Of a stretch of 64,000 nucleotides of DNA, positions 16,628-25,740 are shown piece by piece; position 1 is the stretch's first letter, and each line of letters starts with the position of its first letter. The notes below the pieces were generated by a model. The model was not told the DNA's origin. It saw only the letters and a program-made list of their open reading frames with translations, and ran no database searches. The position numbers and the translations under genes were made by a program. This DNA is from Bacillus sonorensis NBRC 101234 = KCTC 13918 (GTDB taxonomy: Bacteria > Bacillota > Bacilli > Bacillales > Bacillaceae): the NCBI RefSeq assembly GCF_001592005.1, contig NZ_BCVZ01000001.1:1-64000 (forward strand). Reading direction: 5' to 3'.

Positions 16628-18085
16628 TCATCTGAAACGTTCGATCTCATCCGTCTCTTTGATTCTGAACGTGTTGACGGTCGCAATGACCAGGGCGAGA
16701 AATACCCAATGGAAAAATAAATTGGAAATCGAACTTGGGCTTATGCTTGAAACAAGAAAGCTGAGAAGGGCGGCGAGCAAACCTTCCAACAGAAGTTTGT
16801 ACCGGCTGGCAAGTCTTTTTTTATAAAATCGGTAAAGGGCCAGCATGACATACAGATACATCGTGATATAGCCGAGCATCATGATTACACCGAAGTTCGC
16901 CATAATTTCGACAAGCCAGTTATGCACCTCAACAACCTGATCTGTATCAAAAAGAGCATGGTGCTCTAAGTAATAAGGAACATTTCCCGCGCCGACGCCA
17001 AATCCGTATGTATCCAGCACATAGTGTCCCGCGTTTTTCAAAAGATTCGCCCTTGCGACATTTGACGGCAGCGGCTCACTGAAATCATGTGCGGTTTGCG
17101 GGGCAAAAAACAGCGTATAAACCACGTTTGTGATCTTGCCGGCGAAAAGTGCAGCAAAAGCGATGAATCCGGCAGCCGCGGCGATCAGCACCCACCTTTT
17201 CAACAAGCGGGGCAGCAGAATAAAGGCGTACAGCGCGAGTCCGGCAAGGATCCCCAAAATGCTTGCCCTTGAACCGGTTAGAAAAATCAAGTAAACGGAA
17301 CAGCACGCAAGCAGCAGGCCCGCAATTTTTAAATAGCTGTTTTTTATATTTTTAAAAAAGGATAGGTAAAAGAAAAAGCTGATCGCCAGAAACGTCGCAA
17401 AGTCATTTTGGTTGAAAAATACAGATGTCGGATAGTGCTGTTTATACAACGGTCCGTTGTAAAGCGTCGAACTCGGCAGATGGTGCAGGGTAAAATGATT
17501 ATAGAACCCGATGGCCATCAGAAAAACCGTCATCGCCATCCATATGTAATAAAACAAGAGCAGCCGCTCCAATTTCTGAAAATACATCACAATCAGAAAA
17601 ACGAAAAACATTCCCATCGCCAACAGCGATAAATATTTCAACCCGTCTGTAACAGACTTGACCCAAAGCAGTGAAATCATTCCATAGCAAAACCAAAAGG
17701 CAAAAAAAGCAAGGATGCCCTTCACATGAACCTGCTTCCATTGTTCAAGGTGGCTTTGGCTTTTCAGCATTTCCGCAATAAACCAGACAGCCGCGACGAT
17801 CAGGAGAATTCTGTATGGAAACAGGCTGAAAAATCCCAGTTTAATCGTGAAAAATGCATTGTTGGCAAATGTGGCAGCAATGAGAAGATAGATGACGGGC
17901 ATCTTCAGCTGATCGTATGACAAGTATGGCTTGAGGAGCAACAGCGCGCCGATTGCGATCAATAGCAGAAAAACAAATATGATTTTTTTTGAACTTGTTT
18001 GAGCCAATATATGAGTTAGAGCAAAGCCTGCGGTCAAAGCTGCGAGCCAAATCAGCACATTGACCGCCGAACGTTTCAAACTCAT
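16628..18085 (-). CDS. tuaE: Teichuronic acid polymerase TuaE
   Basis: This 485-residue protein has about twelve membrane segments and the Wzy/O-antigen ligase signature region 'LTGSRASILGILAGL' (about residue 270-285). A large extracellular loop follows, with 'GFGVGAGNVPYYLEHH' and 'EVHNWLVEIMANFG', in which the His is typical of ligase/polymerase activity. It is the presumed polymerase of teichuronic acid. A GGAAGGAGGG site precedes ATG 18085. Confidence 0.9.
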   Translation of the reverse strand: MSLKRSAVNVLIWLAALTAGFALTHILAQTSSKKIIFVFLLLIAIGALLLLKPYLSYDQLKMPVIYLLIAATFANNAFFTIKLGFFSLFPYRILLIVAAVWFIAEMLKSQSHLEQWKQVHVKGILAFFAFWFCYGMISLLWVKSVTDGLKYLSLLAMGMFFVFLIVMYFQKLERLLLFYYIWMAMTVFLMAIGFYNHFTLHHLPSSTLYNGPLYKQHYPTSVFFNQNDFATFLAISFFFYLSFFKNIKNSYLKIAGLLLACCSVYLIFLTGSRASILGILAGLALYAFILLPRLLKRWVLIAAAAGFIAFAALFAGKITNVVYTLFFAPQTAHDFSEPLPSNVARANLLKNAGHYVLDTYGFGVGAGNVPYYLEHHALFDTDQVVEVHNWLVEIMANFGVIMMLGYITMYLYVMLALYRFYKKRLASRYKLLLEGLLAALLSFLVSSISPSSISNLFFHWVFLALVIATVNTFRIKETDEIERFR

Positions 18086-18112
18086 TTGTCCCCCTCCTTC
18101 CGCTTCTTCTAG

Positions 18113-18142
18113 GAAAAGGGCTGCCGGTATTAAGCCAGCAGC
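18113..18142 (-). terminator. Hairpin between the epimerase gene and tuaE
   Basis: On the minus strand GGCTGCTGG/CCGGCAGCC with a 7-base loop is followed by CTTTTCC. It lies 9 bases after the epimerase stop codon, inside the tua operon. It is a plausible partial terminator dividing tuaABCD-epimerase from tuaEFGH. Confidence 0.65.
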
Positions 18143-18150
18143 CAGATTTT

Positions 18151-19080
18151 TTATGCTTTCATTTCTTTTCTATAATATGAAATGGTTTTTTCAAGACCTT
18201 TATCAAGCGGCATTTGCGGTTCCCAGTTTAATATTTTTTTTGTTTCTTCATTACAAAGCGTGCTGTGGCGGATGTCTCCGGGTCTTTCATCCCGGTATAC
18301 CGGGGAAAGCGTTGAGTTCGTGGCCTTTTTCATCTCTGCAAACAGCTCGTTGACTGTGATGGAAAAGCCGTTTGACACATTTAAACAAACGTTTGATTGA
18401 GCTTTGAGCGCATTCACATTGGCAGCGGCCACATCTCCCACATAAATAAAATCCCGGGATTGTTCTCCGTCGCCAAAGATGACCGGCGCGGTGCCGTTTG
18501 TTAATAAATCGGAGAAAATCGAGACGACGCCGCCTTCTCCTTTTGCATCCTGGCGCGGTCCATATACATTGCTGTACCGTAAAATGCAGTACTCGACTCC
18601 ATACAAGTCATAGGCCAGTTTCAAATAGTTTTCAACCGTCAGTTTTGTCAAACCGTATGGAGAACCTGGATTTGTTATATGTCGGGTGTCGACAGGCAAA
18701 TAATTCGGATTTCCGTAAACGGCCGCGGACGAGGCAAAAATGATTTTTTTCACACCGCATTCACTGGCCGCTTTTATGACGTGCAATGAACCTCTTATAT
18801 TGATGTTTTCGTCCTTCAAAAAATCGCTGACAGATTCCGCAACGCTTACCTGTGCTGCCAAATGAATAATATAATCGGGATTAATGCTTTTGATCAGCTC
18901 CATCGCTTCGGGCTTGGTAATATCCTCCTGATGGAGGTCAACCGGAAGTCCGTCAATATTTGCAAGATGGCCCGTTGATAAATTGTCGAGAATCGTTACG
19001 TGATAATTTTCTTTTAAAAGCTGTTCTGTGATATGTGATCCGATAAATCCGCATCCGCCTGTCACCAAAACTTTTTCCAT
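18151..19080 (-). CDS. NAD-dependent nucleotide-sugar epimerase in the tua operon
   Basis: This 309-residue short-chain epimerase/dehydratase has the Rossmann motif 'VLVTGGCGFIGSHI' at the N-terminus, 'FASSAAVYG' and the catalytic YGLTK (Y-x3-K) near residue 145-149. It resembles UDP-Glc/UDP-GlcNAc 4-epimerases. B. subtilis 168 has no gene at this point between tuaD and tuaE. Making UDP-GalNAc for teichuronic acid is the simplest role, but UDP-glucuronate epimerisation cannot be excluded. Start ATG 19080 follows GGGGTG. Confidence 0.85.
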   Translation of the reverse strand: MEKVLVTGGCGFIGSHITEQLLKENYHVTILDNLSTGHLANIDGLPVDLHQEDITKPEAMELIKSINPDYIIHLAAQVSVAESVSDFLKDENINIRGSLHVIKAASECGVKKIIFASSAAVYGNPNYLPVDTRHITNPGSPYGLTKLTVENYLKLAYDLYGVEYCILRYSNVYGPRQDAKGEGGVVSIFSDLLTNGTAPVIFGDGEQSRDFIYVGDVAAANVNALKAQSNVCLNVSNGFSITVNELFAEMKKATNSTLSPVYRDERPGDIRHSTLCNEETKKILNWEPQMPLDKGLEKTISYYRKEMKA

Positions 19081-19097
19081 CAATAACACCCCGCGTT

Positions 19098-20429
19098 TTA
19101 AACTTTTGTTAGTATCTTCTCTCCCTGTACCTCAGGGCGGCCGATTGAATGATAGATGAACCCTTCTCTTTTCATGTCTTCAAGCTCAAATAAATTTCGT
19201 CCGTCAATCAGGACAGGCTGGTTTAAGCATGATTTTAATTTTGTTATATTCATATGCTGAACCTCTGGCCATTCTGTCAAAATCAGGCATGCGTCTGTAT
19301 CTTTTACCGTTTCATACAAGTCTTCGCTGTATTCGGCCTGGCTGCCAAGCAGACGTTCTGCTTCAGGAGCGGCAATCGGGTCGTAGGCTTTGACTCGCGC
19401 CCCAAGGCTGTGAAGCATTGGGATGACGTCAAGAGCCGGAGATGAGCGCATATCATTTGTATTCGGTTTGAACGCAAGCCCCAAGACGGATACCGTCCTG
19501 CCCTCAAGATCGCCAAACACATCAAGCAGTTTTTGAACGATGTGGGCGCGCTGTTTTCGATTCGTCTCAATGACGGCTTCTATCATTTTGAAAGGATAGC
19601 CGACTGATTTTGCGATTTGCAATAAGGCCATCGTATCCTTCGGAAAGCATGAACCGCCAAAGCCGATTCCGGCTTTTAAAAACTTTTTGCCGATTCTGCT
19701 GTCAAGCCCGACTCCTTCAGAAACTTTGGACACATCCGCCCCGACTCTTTCGCAAATATTGGCAATATCGTTAATAAAAGAAATTTTCGTTGCCAAAAAT
19801 GCGTTTGCCGCGTATTTAATCATTTCCGCGCTTTCTAGATTTGATTTGACGATTGTCGTTTGAAATGGTTCATGAAGTTCTTCAATTATCGCCGCGGCTT
19901 TTTCACTCGTTGCCCCAATAACGGCTCTTTCCATATTCATCGTGTCGTAAATGGCTGTTCCTTCACGTAAAAATTCAGGATTTGACACGACATCAAACAG
20001 ATGACGGCCTTGGGAAGCCTGCTCGATAATCGATTGGACGAGCTTTCCTGTTCCGACAGGGACCGTGCTTTTGTTGACGATGATTTTATAGCCGTTCAAG
20101 TGTCTTCCAATCGTTTCGGCAACCGCTTTGACATAGGTTAAATCGGCTTCTCCGCTCTCTGACATCGGCGTCCCGACTGCTATATATATGATGTCAGCTT
20201 CTCTTATCGCCTTGGGAATGTCCGTTGAAAAGAACAAACGGTTTTCATCTACGTTTTTATCAACAAGTTCTTTAAGCCCGTTTTCATAAATCGGCATGAT
20301 ACCGGCTGAGAGACTTCTGATTTTTTCAGCGTCTATATCACAGCAGACGACAGAATTCCCCACCTCAGCAAAACATGTTCCAGATACCAGCCCAACATAT
20401 CCTGTTCCAATAACAGCGATTCTTTTCAA
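19098..20429 (-). CDS. tuaD: UDP-glucose 6-dehydrogenase TuaD
   Basis: TuaD oxidises UDP-glucose to UDP-glucuronate, the acidic sugar of teichuronic acid. The N-terminal Rossmann motif is 'IAVIGTGYVGLVSG'. Catalytic Cys lies in 'GFGGSCFPKDT', and 'NPEFLREGTA' and 'YAANAFLATKISF' are family signatures. The frame opens at 20438 (ATG), but AAGGGA abuts that codon; the TTG at 20429 has correct spacing and matches the family N-terminus (MKRIAVIG), so I use it. Confidence 0.95.
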   Translation of the reverse strand: MKRIAVIGTGYVGLVSGTCFAEVGNSVVCCDIDAEKIRSLSAGIMPIYENGLKELVDKNVDENRLFFSTDIPKAIREADIIYIAVGTPMSESGEADLTYVKAVAETIGRHLNGYKIIVNKSTVPVGTGKLVQSIIEQASQGRHLFDVVSNPEFLREGTAIYDTMNMERAVIGATSEKAAAIIEELHEPFQTTIVKSNLESAEMIKYAANAFLATKISFINDIANICERVGADVSKVSEGVGLDSRIGKKFLKAGIGFGGSCFPKDTMALLQIAKSVGYPFKMIEAVIETNRKQRAHIVQKLLDVFGDLEGRTVSVLGLAFKPNTNDMRSSPALDVIPMLHSLGARVKAYDPIAAPEAERLLGSQAEYSEDLYETVKDTDACLILTEWPEVQHMNITKLKSCLNQPVLIDGRNLFELEDMKREGFIYHSIGRPEVQGEKILTKV

Positions 20430-20600
20430 TATCATCATTCCCTTCTCTTAAGCTAACCCTTCCATCCAATAGCTTTTTATTAGGCGATGATTTTTTTATC
20501 TCTTTCCATCTCTATACATCAGGTGTATGTTCTCTCTATATTTCCATCATGGACGCAAACCCGCCGCTTTAAACGGCTTCGTCTTTATTTGCCAAAAGGC
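20430..20600 (-). other. Unusually long gap inside the tua operon
   Basis: About 170 bases separate tuaC from tuaD, while other tua genes are nearly contiguous. The gap holds two inverted repeats on the minus strand: GCCG-TTTAAAG-CGGC just after tuaC and ATACA-CCTGA-TGTAT in the middle. Neither is followed by a T-run, and no gene or clear promoter is visible. Confidence 0.5.
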
Positions 20601-21797
20601 TTATGAACCGAGTTGTTTTGTTGCAGCATGCCATACGTTTTCATACCGCTTTGCCAGCGCTTCTGCGTTTCGTCCGGCATCGTATTGGGCGTGCACCGTT
20701 TGATACAGCTCCTCAGCAATGTCTTCCCGCCATTTGCCGCCCTCCGTATAGCCAAGAACAGCTTCTTTCAAAGCAGATACAGAGCGCGGCCTCACGAGAA
20801 GACGCTGATGCTTCCCAAACAAGCCTGGAACACCCCCGACCGCGGTGCTTAAGACCGGAACCTTCAGCGCCAGCGCTTCAATGACAACGGTCGGCATTCC
20901 CTCCGAATATGAAGGAAGCGCGAAAATGTCTGATGCTGCAAGGTATTCGGCGATTTGCTGATTCACAACCTGCCCCGTCAATATCGCTTTTTCACCCGCT
21001 TTCTGCCGGATCAGCTGCTTTTCCGGTCCATCGCCGATAAATACCGCTTTGTATTTGTCATCAAGCTGCCGGACAGCCTCCGCAAGCTCAATCACTCCCT
21101 TTTCCCTGACAAGGCGGCCGATAAAAACGATAAGCGTTTGATCTTTTGGCAGCTTGAGCTTCTCCCTCAATTCCTCTTTTGAAGCAGAGGGCTTTTGAAA
21201 CCGCTCAAGGCTGACTCCGATCGGGAGCACCGAACTGTCAATTCCTGACATTTCCTTTGTTTTTTCCTTGAGCGCATCACTGACAGCCAATACATCGGCA
21301 GCCGACTGAACCGCTGTTTTAAAAGCCTGGAATGCGCTCCGGCTGTAATGGGGATAAATGTTGACATCGCTCCCGTGCAGCGTCAGTACATAAGGAATTT
21401 GCAGCTTTTTTGAGACAACAGCCCCCGCTCCGCCGGAAGGCATCGCAAAATGGGCATGGATGACATCCGGATGGAGACCGTTTGCTTCGATTGTCCGCAA
21501 AACGGATTTGGCTATTCTGTGATGCGGCTGGGCCCATTTCAGCTGTCCGGGCAGCGCCGTATAAGGCGGTCTGAAGACGGGAACCCCGTTTCGTTCCTCA
21601 TAATCAGGCACTTGCCGTATCGTCCGGTATTTCTTTTTCAACAGCCTGAGAGGCGCAGGATTCACAGGCAGAGGGCATACCACCGTTATATCGATGCCGA
21701 GTCTGCGCAATGCCTGCACCTGTGTTTCATGAAAGACCCCTTCCCCCGGCTTTCTGCTGCTCGGGTAAACACTTGTCATCCAAAGTACCTTCAACAT
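20601..21797 (-). CDS. tuaC: Teichuronic acid glycosyltransferase TuaC
   Basis: TuaC is a 398-residue GT4 glycosyltransferase. The N-domain has 'VHAHFAMPSGGAGA' and 'LTLHGSDV'; the C-domain has 'IVFIGRLVREKGV' and 'ALPSYSEGMPTVVIEALALKVP', the E-x7-E nucleotide-sugar motif. The start codon overlaps the tuaB stop, so translation is coupled. Confidence 0.93.
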   Translation of the reverse strand: MLKVLWMTSVYPSSRKPGEGVFHETQVQALRRLGIDITVVCPLPVNPAPLRLLKKKYRTIRQVPDYEERNGVPVFRPPYTALPGQLKWAQPHHRIAKSVLRTIEANGLHPDVIHAHFAMPSGGAGAVVSKKLQIPYVLTLHGSDVNIYPHYSRSAFQAFKTAVQSAADVLAVSDALKEKTKEMSGIDSSVLPIGVSLERFQKPSASKEELREKLKLPKDQTLIVFIGRLVREKGVIELAEAVRQLDDKYKAVFIGDGPEKQLIRQKAGEKAILTGQVVNQQIAEYLAASDIFALPSYSEGMPTVVIEALALKVPVLSTAVGGVPGLFGKHQRLLVRPRSVSALKEAVLGYTEGGKWREDIAEELYQTVHAQYDAGRNAEALAKRYENVWHAATKQLGS

Positions 21798-23245
21798 TAA
21801 CCGCCCTTTCTGCTGAATTGGGCTCTTACCGCCCTTTGATAAACCTTGCTGACCAAGAAGCCGTAAAAAACCGCGCTGATGCCGACTGAGACGGCCAGCT
21901 GAAGTACGGCTTCAGAAAGCAGCTGTCTGCTTCCCGCACTTAACAAGAGAGCGAGTGCAGCCATTGCAGCCGTTAAGGCCAGCGGTTTGCCGATCGTTCT
22001 GAAATAATCTCCGAGTTTCAGCTGGATGACATATTTCAAGAGCCATCTGCCGATAAAAAAGTTGATCAGGCTGATGGCCGCATACGTCCAGGCGGTAACC
22101 GTCAAATCCTTTGTCAACACAGCGGCGTAAAGAGACAGCCCGTAAAGGATGAGGATGCCGCTGTCCCAATAAAACGCCAGGTCGGCTCTCCCCTTCGACA
22201 GCAGGACCGATCCGTTCGGATTCATGAGAACCCTGAGCAGACCGACAATTGCCAGAATGTTAAGAACAGGGACGGCCGGGAGCCACCTTTCACCGAATAC
22301 GACTTCGATAAACAGATCGGAAACGGTCGTCAGTCCGATCAAAAGCGGGAAAGACACCAGCGCGAGGAGCATTGTCATGTTGAGAAAGCCCTCCCGCAAG
22401 GTCGTGTTGTCTTTTTGATTTTTGGAAAAGACGGGAAAGGCGACTCTAGTAATGATCGGATTGATCCTCATCACAGGAATCGTGATAATCTGGTAGGCCA
22501 GATTATAGATCCCCAATGCCTCCGCACCGAGAAACCGGCCGATTAAAATCATATCGATATTGGCGCCAAGCCTGTTGACAAGCCTTGAAGCCAGCTGAAA
22601 TGCGCCAAAGGAGAAAAAACCTTTTACTTCCCGAACGGCAAACACAAAAGAAGGACGCCATTTTTTTAAATATACAGCAAAGAACATGATCCCCTTAAAC
22701 GAATTTAGAAAAACTTGTGACAAAACATAGGCCAGTATCGGATCAATCAGGAAAACCAATACGACGAGCAGCACAAAAGACAATAAGTTTGCCCCGGTTT
22801 CAATTTTACTCAGCACCTGAAATCTCAATTCCCTTTGAAGCAAATATTGATATTGCTGCCCGACCGGGGCTATTAAAAACATCACCGCCAAAATTCTGAT
22901 CAGCGACACAAGTTCATCCCGCTGATAAAAGTTTGCGATCACCGGGCTCAGCAAAAACAGTCCGATAAACAGCAGGATGCCTGTTATGATATTAAGCCAA
23001 TATAAAGTCGATAGTTGGCGTTCGCTGATATGTTCTTTTTGAATCAATGCGGCTCCAAATCCCATGTCAAGCACGATCTGCGTAAAAACCGTAACAGTCG
23101 TCAGCATTCCGACCAATCCGAATTCGGCGATGGTCATCATATTGCCAAGCAGTGCAAACTGCACAATCTGGATGACCGTGATGATGACAGTTGAAGCACT
23201 TGTCCACTTTGCACCGTTTAAAATTTGTTTCGTAATGGTTGACAT
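21797..23245 (-). CDS. tuaB: Teichuronic acid flippase TuaB
   Basis: This 482-residue protein of the Wzx/MOP polysaccharide flippase family has about twelve to fourteen hydrophobic segments. The N-terminus 'KQILNGAKWTSASTVIITVIQ' and 'GFGAALIQKEHISERQLSTLYW' are characteristic of the TuaB/WzxC branch. It would translocate the lipid-linked repeat unit across the membrane for polymerisation by TuaE. Confidence 0.93.
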   Translation of the reverse strand: MSTITKQILNGAKWTSASTVIITVIQIVQFALLGNMMTIAEFGLVGMLTTVTVFTQIVLDMGFGAALIQKEHISERQLSTLYWLNIITGILLFIGLFLLSPVIANFYQRDELVSLIRILAVMFLIAPVGQQYQYLLQRELRFQVLSKIETGANLLSFVLLVVLVFLIDPILAYVLSQVFLNSFKGIMFFAVYLKKWRPSFVFAVREVKGFFSFGAFQLASRLVNRLGANIDMILIGRFLGAEALGIYNLAYQIITIPVMRINPIITRVAFPVFSKNQKDNTTLREGFLNMTMLLALVSFPLLIGLTTVSDLFIEVVFGERWLPAVPVLNILAIVGLLRVLMNPNGSVLLSKGRADLAFYWDSGILILYGLSLYAAVLTKDLTVTAWTYAAISLINFFIGRWLLKYVIQLKLGDYFRTIGKPLALTAAMAALALLLSAGSRQLLSEAVLQLAVSVGISAVFYGFLVSKVYQRAVRAQFSRKGG

Positions 23246-23268
23246 AGCTTTTTCCTAACTTTCCCGGA

Positions 23269-23928
23269 TTATCTGGCTCCTTCACCAGTCAATACTACTT
23301 TAATTGTTTTTGCCATGACCTTCAAATCGAGAAGAAACGTCAAATTTCGAATATAATACAGATCATGCACCAGCTTTTCTCTCGGGCTGATATCATAGCC
23401 TCCGTTTACCTGCGCCAGACCGGTCAGCCCCGGTTTTACGATTAATCGGTTTTTAAATCCCGGGATTTCATGATGAAACTGCGCCGTGAACATCGGCCTT
23501 TCAGGCCTTGGTCCGACAAGGCTCATGTCTCCGGCCAGCACGTTGATCAGCTGCGGAAGCTCGTCGATTCTCGTTCTTCTAATAAACGCCCCGACCGCAG
23601 TAATACGCGGATCATTCTTCTGCGCCCATCTCGCCCCTGATTTTTCAGCGTCAATCCTCATTGAACGCAGTTTGATCAGCTTAAAATGCTTTCCGTCTTT
23701 ACCGACGCGTTCCTGGCGGTAAAAAGGAGAGCCTGGAGTCTCTATAGAAATCAGGATACAGAATAATAGGATCACCGGCAGTGTAAGAGCGAGTCCGATG
23801 AGTGAAAGGACGATATCCATTGCCCGTTTAACATTCAAATAGCGTTCTGCTTTTTCAGATAGAGCACAAGAATAGGTTTGCTGGCTTGAATATTCATTAT
23901 ACATTCTTAAGCTTTTGTCCATACTCAC
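23269..23928 (-). CDS. tuaA: Undecaprenyl-phosphate sugar-phosphotransferase TuaA
   Basis: TuaA begins teichuronic acid synthesis by transferring a sugar phosphate (thought to be GalNAc-1-P) to undecaprenyl phosphate. The 219-residue protein has one membrane helix (about 40-62) and the bacterial sugar transferase domain: 'PGSPFYRQERVGKDGKHF', 'RTRIDELPQLINVLAGDMSLVGPRP', 'KPGLTGLAQVNG'. I choose GTG 23928, seven bases after GAGGTG. It is the first gene of the PhoP-controlled operon. Confidence 0.92.
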   Translation of the reverse strand: MSMDKSLRMYNEYSSQQTYSCALSEKAERYLNVKRAMDIVLSLIGLALTLPVILLFCILISIETPGSPFYRQERVGKDGKHFKLIKLRSMRIDAEKSGARWAQKNDPRITAVGAFIRRTRIDELPQLINVLAGDMSLVGPRPERPMFTAQFHHEIPGFKNRLIVKPGLTGLAQVNGGYDISPREKLVHDLYYIRNLTFLLDLKVMAKTIKVVLTGEGAR

Positions 23929-23973
23929 TGACATACACCTCACGATTTGTTTGGTACTTGTGATCTCTGCGTC

Positions 23974-24026
23974 AGTGTAGCATACGAACGTAAACTCAAT
24001 GTAAAGGGCCTGTTAAAGAATATTAA
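23974..24026 (-). promoter_or_regulatory. PhoP boxes and promoter of tuaA
   Basis: On the minus strand TTAACA (24016-24011), TTTACA (24005-24000) and TTTACG (23994-23989) recur with an exact 11-base period; TTAATA (24026-24021) is a fourth, 10 bases further. Their consensus TT(A/T)ACA with 11-base spacing is the PhoP box. A -10-like TACACT follows at 23979-23974. In B. subtilis PhoP~P activates tua under phosphate starvation. Confidence 0.85.
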
Positions 24027-24114
24027 TTGTGTGATTTTTTGATAAATTCGTTTTATTTTTAGTAAATCCCTCCTTTTTCTTGAATCAATGGAATTATCAT
24101 ACTATATTTCAATG

Positions 24115-24147
24115 CATAAAAAAAGAAGCCGACATATCGGCTTCTTT
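24115..24147 (-). terminator. lytC terminator
   Basis: An 11-bp perfect stem AAAGAAGCCGA/TCGGCTTCTTT with a 4-base loop is followed by T7 on the minus strand, after lytC. Confidence 0.88.
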
Positions 24148-24166
24148 CAGCACATCAGACCGCCTT

Positions 24167-25669
24167 CTATCTATAGTAAGCGGAAACGGCGGCATTGATT
24201 CCTTTTGCCGCTTTATCCTTTAAAGTCGCGCTTTTTAATTTGCCGGCGTCTGACGAATTCGTGATAAAGGCGGTTTCTATTAAAACGCTCGGCATTTTAG
24301 AGTATTTGATTACATAGAATCCGGCTGTTTTAACACCCCTGTCCCTTGTTCCAAACGCGCTGACGACCCTTGGCTGAACTTCTTCAGCGAGCCGTCTGCT
24401 GTTGGCGCTTTGATAGGTTTCATCATAATAGGTTTCAGTTCCGGAAGCTGAAGCCGTTGCTGAATTGGCGTGTATGCTGATAAACAGATCGGCATTCGCG
24501 TTTGCACCCTTTTTCACCCGTTCTTCAAGCGAATAGAAGGTATCGTTTGATCTTGACATCACCGGAATGGCGCCGGCGCTATTCAGCTTGCTGTTCAGCC
24601 GTTTTGCGATATCCAGGTTTACGTCCTTTTCCTGCAGTCCGTTGCCGATCGCACCCGGGTCTTGATCTCCATGGCCCGGATCGATGAATATCGTTTTGCC
24701 GACAGCCGGATTTTTAAGCTGGGTCACGACTTTGTCAGCAACAGAAGGGGTGCCGCCCATTACGGAGAAGGTTTTAATATTTTTGTCGCCGATGAATGCT
24801 CTCGGTTCCTTTGATAAATTATCACCATTCGTCAGAATGATCGCTTTATTTTGTTTTGCAGCAAGAGCCGCTCCTATTACGGAGTCGGGATGTCTAAAGC
24901 CATTGCTGACATACGTGTTGCTTGTACTTAAATTATATTTCTTGGCAATATTCACTGAAAGATCATATCTGTTTTTGCCGCTGATTCGTGTAGGCGAAGG
25001 GAGCTTTGAATACAGTGTGCTATTAATGCTGTTTGTTCCCCCCACCACGATCGTCTTTGTAATGCCTTTGTTTTTGATGGCTCCGGCCGTTGCGCTGTTT
25101 AATGTTTTTTCATTGGTAAATAAAATAGGATAACCATTTCGAGCCGCATATGGAATGATTGCGATTGGATCTTGGTAAACAAATCCGTTTGCTACAACGG
25201 CTTTAGATGTACTTGACATGGCGTTTGCCACTTTTGCCGCAGTCTCATACCTGGTGCTTCCCGCGATTCGTTTCACTGATATTCCCAGTTTTTTAATTTG
25301 ATTGACAACATCATTTGATACTGCCGGAGTTCCTCCTACGATAATGACATTCTTCGTTTTTAACTCCAGCAAACGATTTTTAGTTGCCGAAGAAAGACTG
25401 GATTTATTTGTCAATAATACAGGCGCATTTTTTTGATAAGCGTAAGGGATTGCTGTAATCGCATCCGCATATGCGTCTCCACCGACAATCACTGCCGTAC
25501 TGGCGCTTGTCCATCCTTTTTTTGAGGCCGCCACAGCCGTAGCATAGCGGGAATTACCCGAAATTCTGTTTGCTGAGTTGTCCGCCAGTGCAGAAGGTAT
25601 AAACAGAACAAGCCCCAAAAAGCTTAAAGTCAGGACCTTTAATAATGATCGCAATTTCTTTCCCTCCAA
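24167..25669 (-). CDS. lytC: N-acetylmuramoyl-L-alanine amidase LytC
   Basis: LytC is the major vegetative amidase, cleaving the MurNAc-L-Ala bond during motility-phase wall turnover. The 500-residue protein has a signal peptide (about 1-29), three cell-wall-binding type 2 repeats (each starting near 'RISGxxRYxTA', about 33-315) and a C-terminal Amidase_3 domain. Zinc ligands appear in 'IDPGHGDQD', 'GLQEKDVN' and 'ISIHANSA', with catalytic Glu in 'VLIETAFI'. It is the last gene of lytABC. Confidence 0.96.
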   Translation of the reverse strand: MEGKKLRSLLKVLTLSFLGLVLFIPSALADNSANRISGNSRYATAVAASKKGWTSASTAVIVGGDAYADAITAIPYAYQKNAPVLLTNKSSLSSATKNRLLELKTKNVIIVGGTPAVSNDVVNQIKKLGISVKRIAGSTRYETAAKVANAMSSTSKAVVANGFVYQDPIAIIPYAARNGYPILFTNEKTLNSATAGAIKNKGITKTIVVGGTNSINSTLYSKLPSPTRISGKNRYDLSVNIAKKYNLSTSNTYVSNGFRHPDSVIGAALAAKQNKAIILTNGDNLSKEPRAFIGDKNIKTFSVMGGTPSVADKVVTQLKNPAVGKTIFIDPGHGDQDPGAIGNGLQEKDVNLDIAKRLNSKLNSAGAIPVMSRSNDTFYSLEERVKKGANANADLFISIHANSATASASGTETYYDETYQSANSRRLAEEVQPRVVSAFGTRDRGVKTAGFYVIKYSKMPSVLIETAFITNSSDAGKLKSATLKDKAAKGINAAVSAYYR

Positions 25670-25690
25670 ATATTTGAAATCAGCCGCATG

Positions 25691-25727
25691 AAAAAGGAAA
25701 ACAAGAGACGGATGGCCTCCTGTTTCC
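25691..25727 (-). terminator. Attenuator-like hairpin between lytB and lytC
   Basis: On the minus strand GGAAACAGGAGGC pairs with a GTCTCTTGTTTTCC arm (one bulge, two G.U pairs) and is followed by T5. It lies about 15 bases after lytB and about 20 bases before the lytC start, so it may lower lytC expression relative to lytB or mark an independent lytC transcript. Confidence 0.5.
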
Positions 25728-25740
25728 GCTAAAATGTAGC

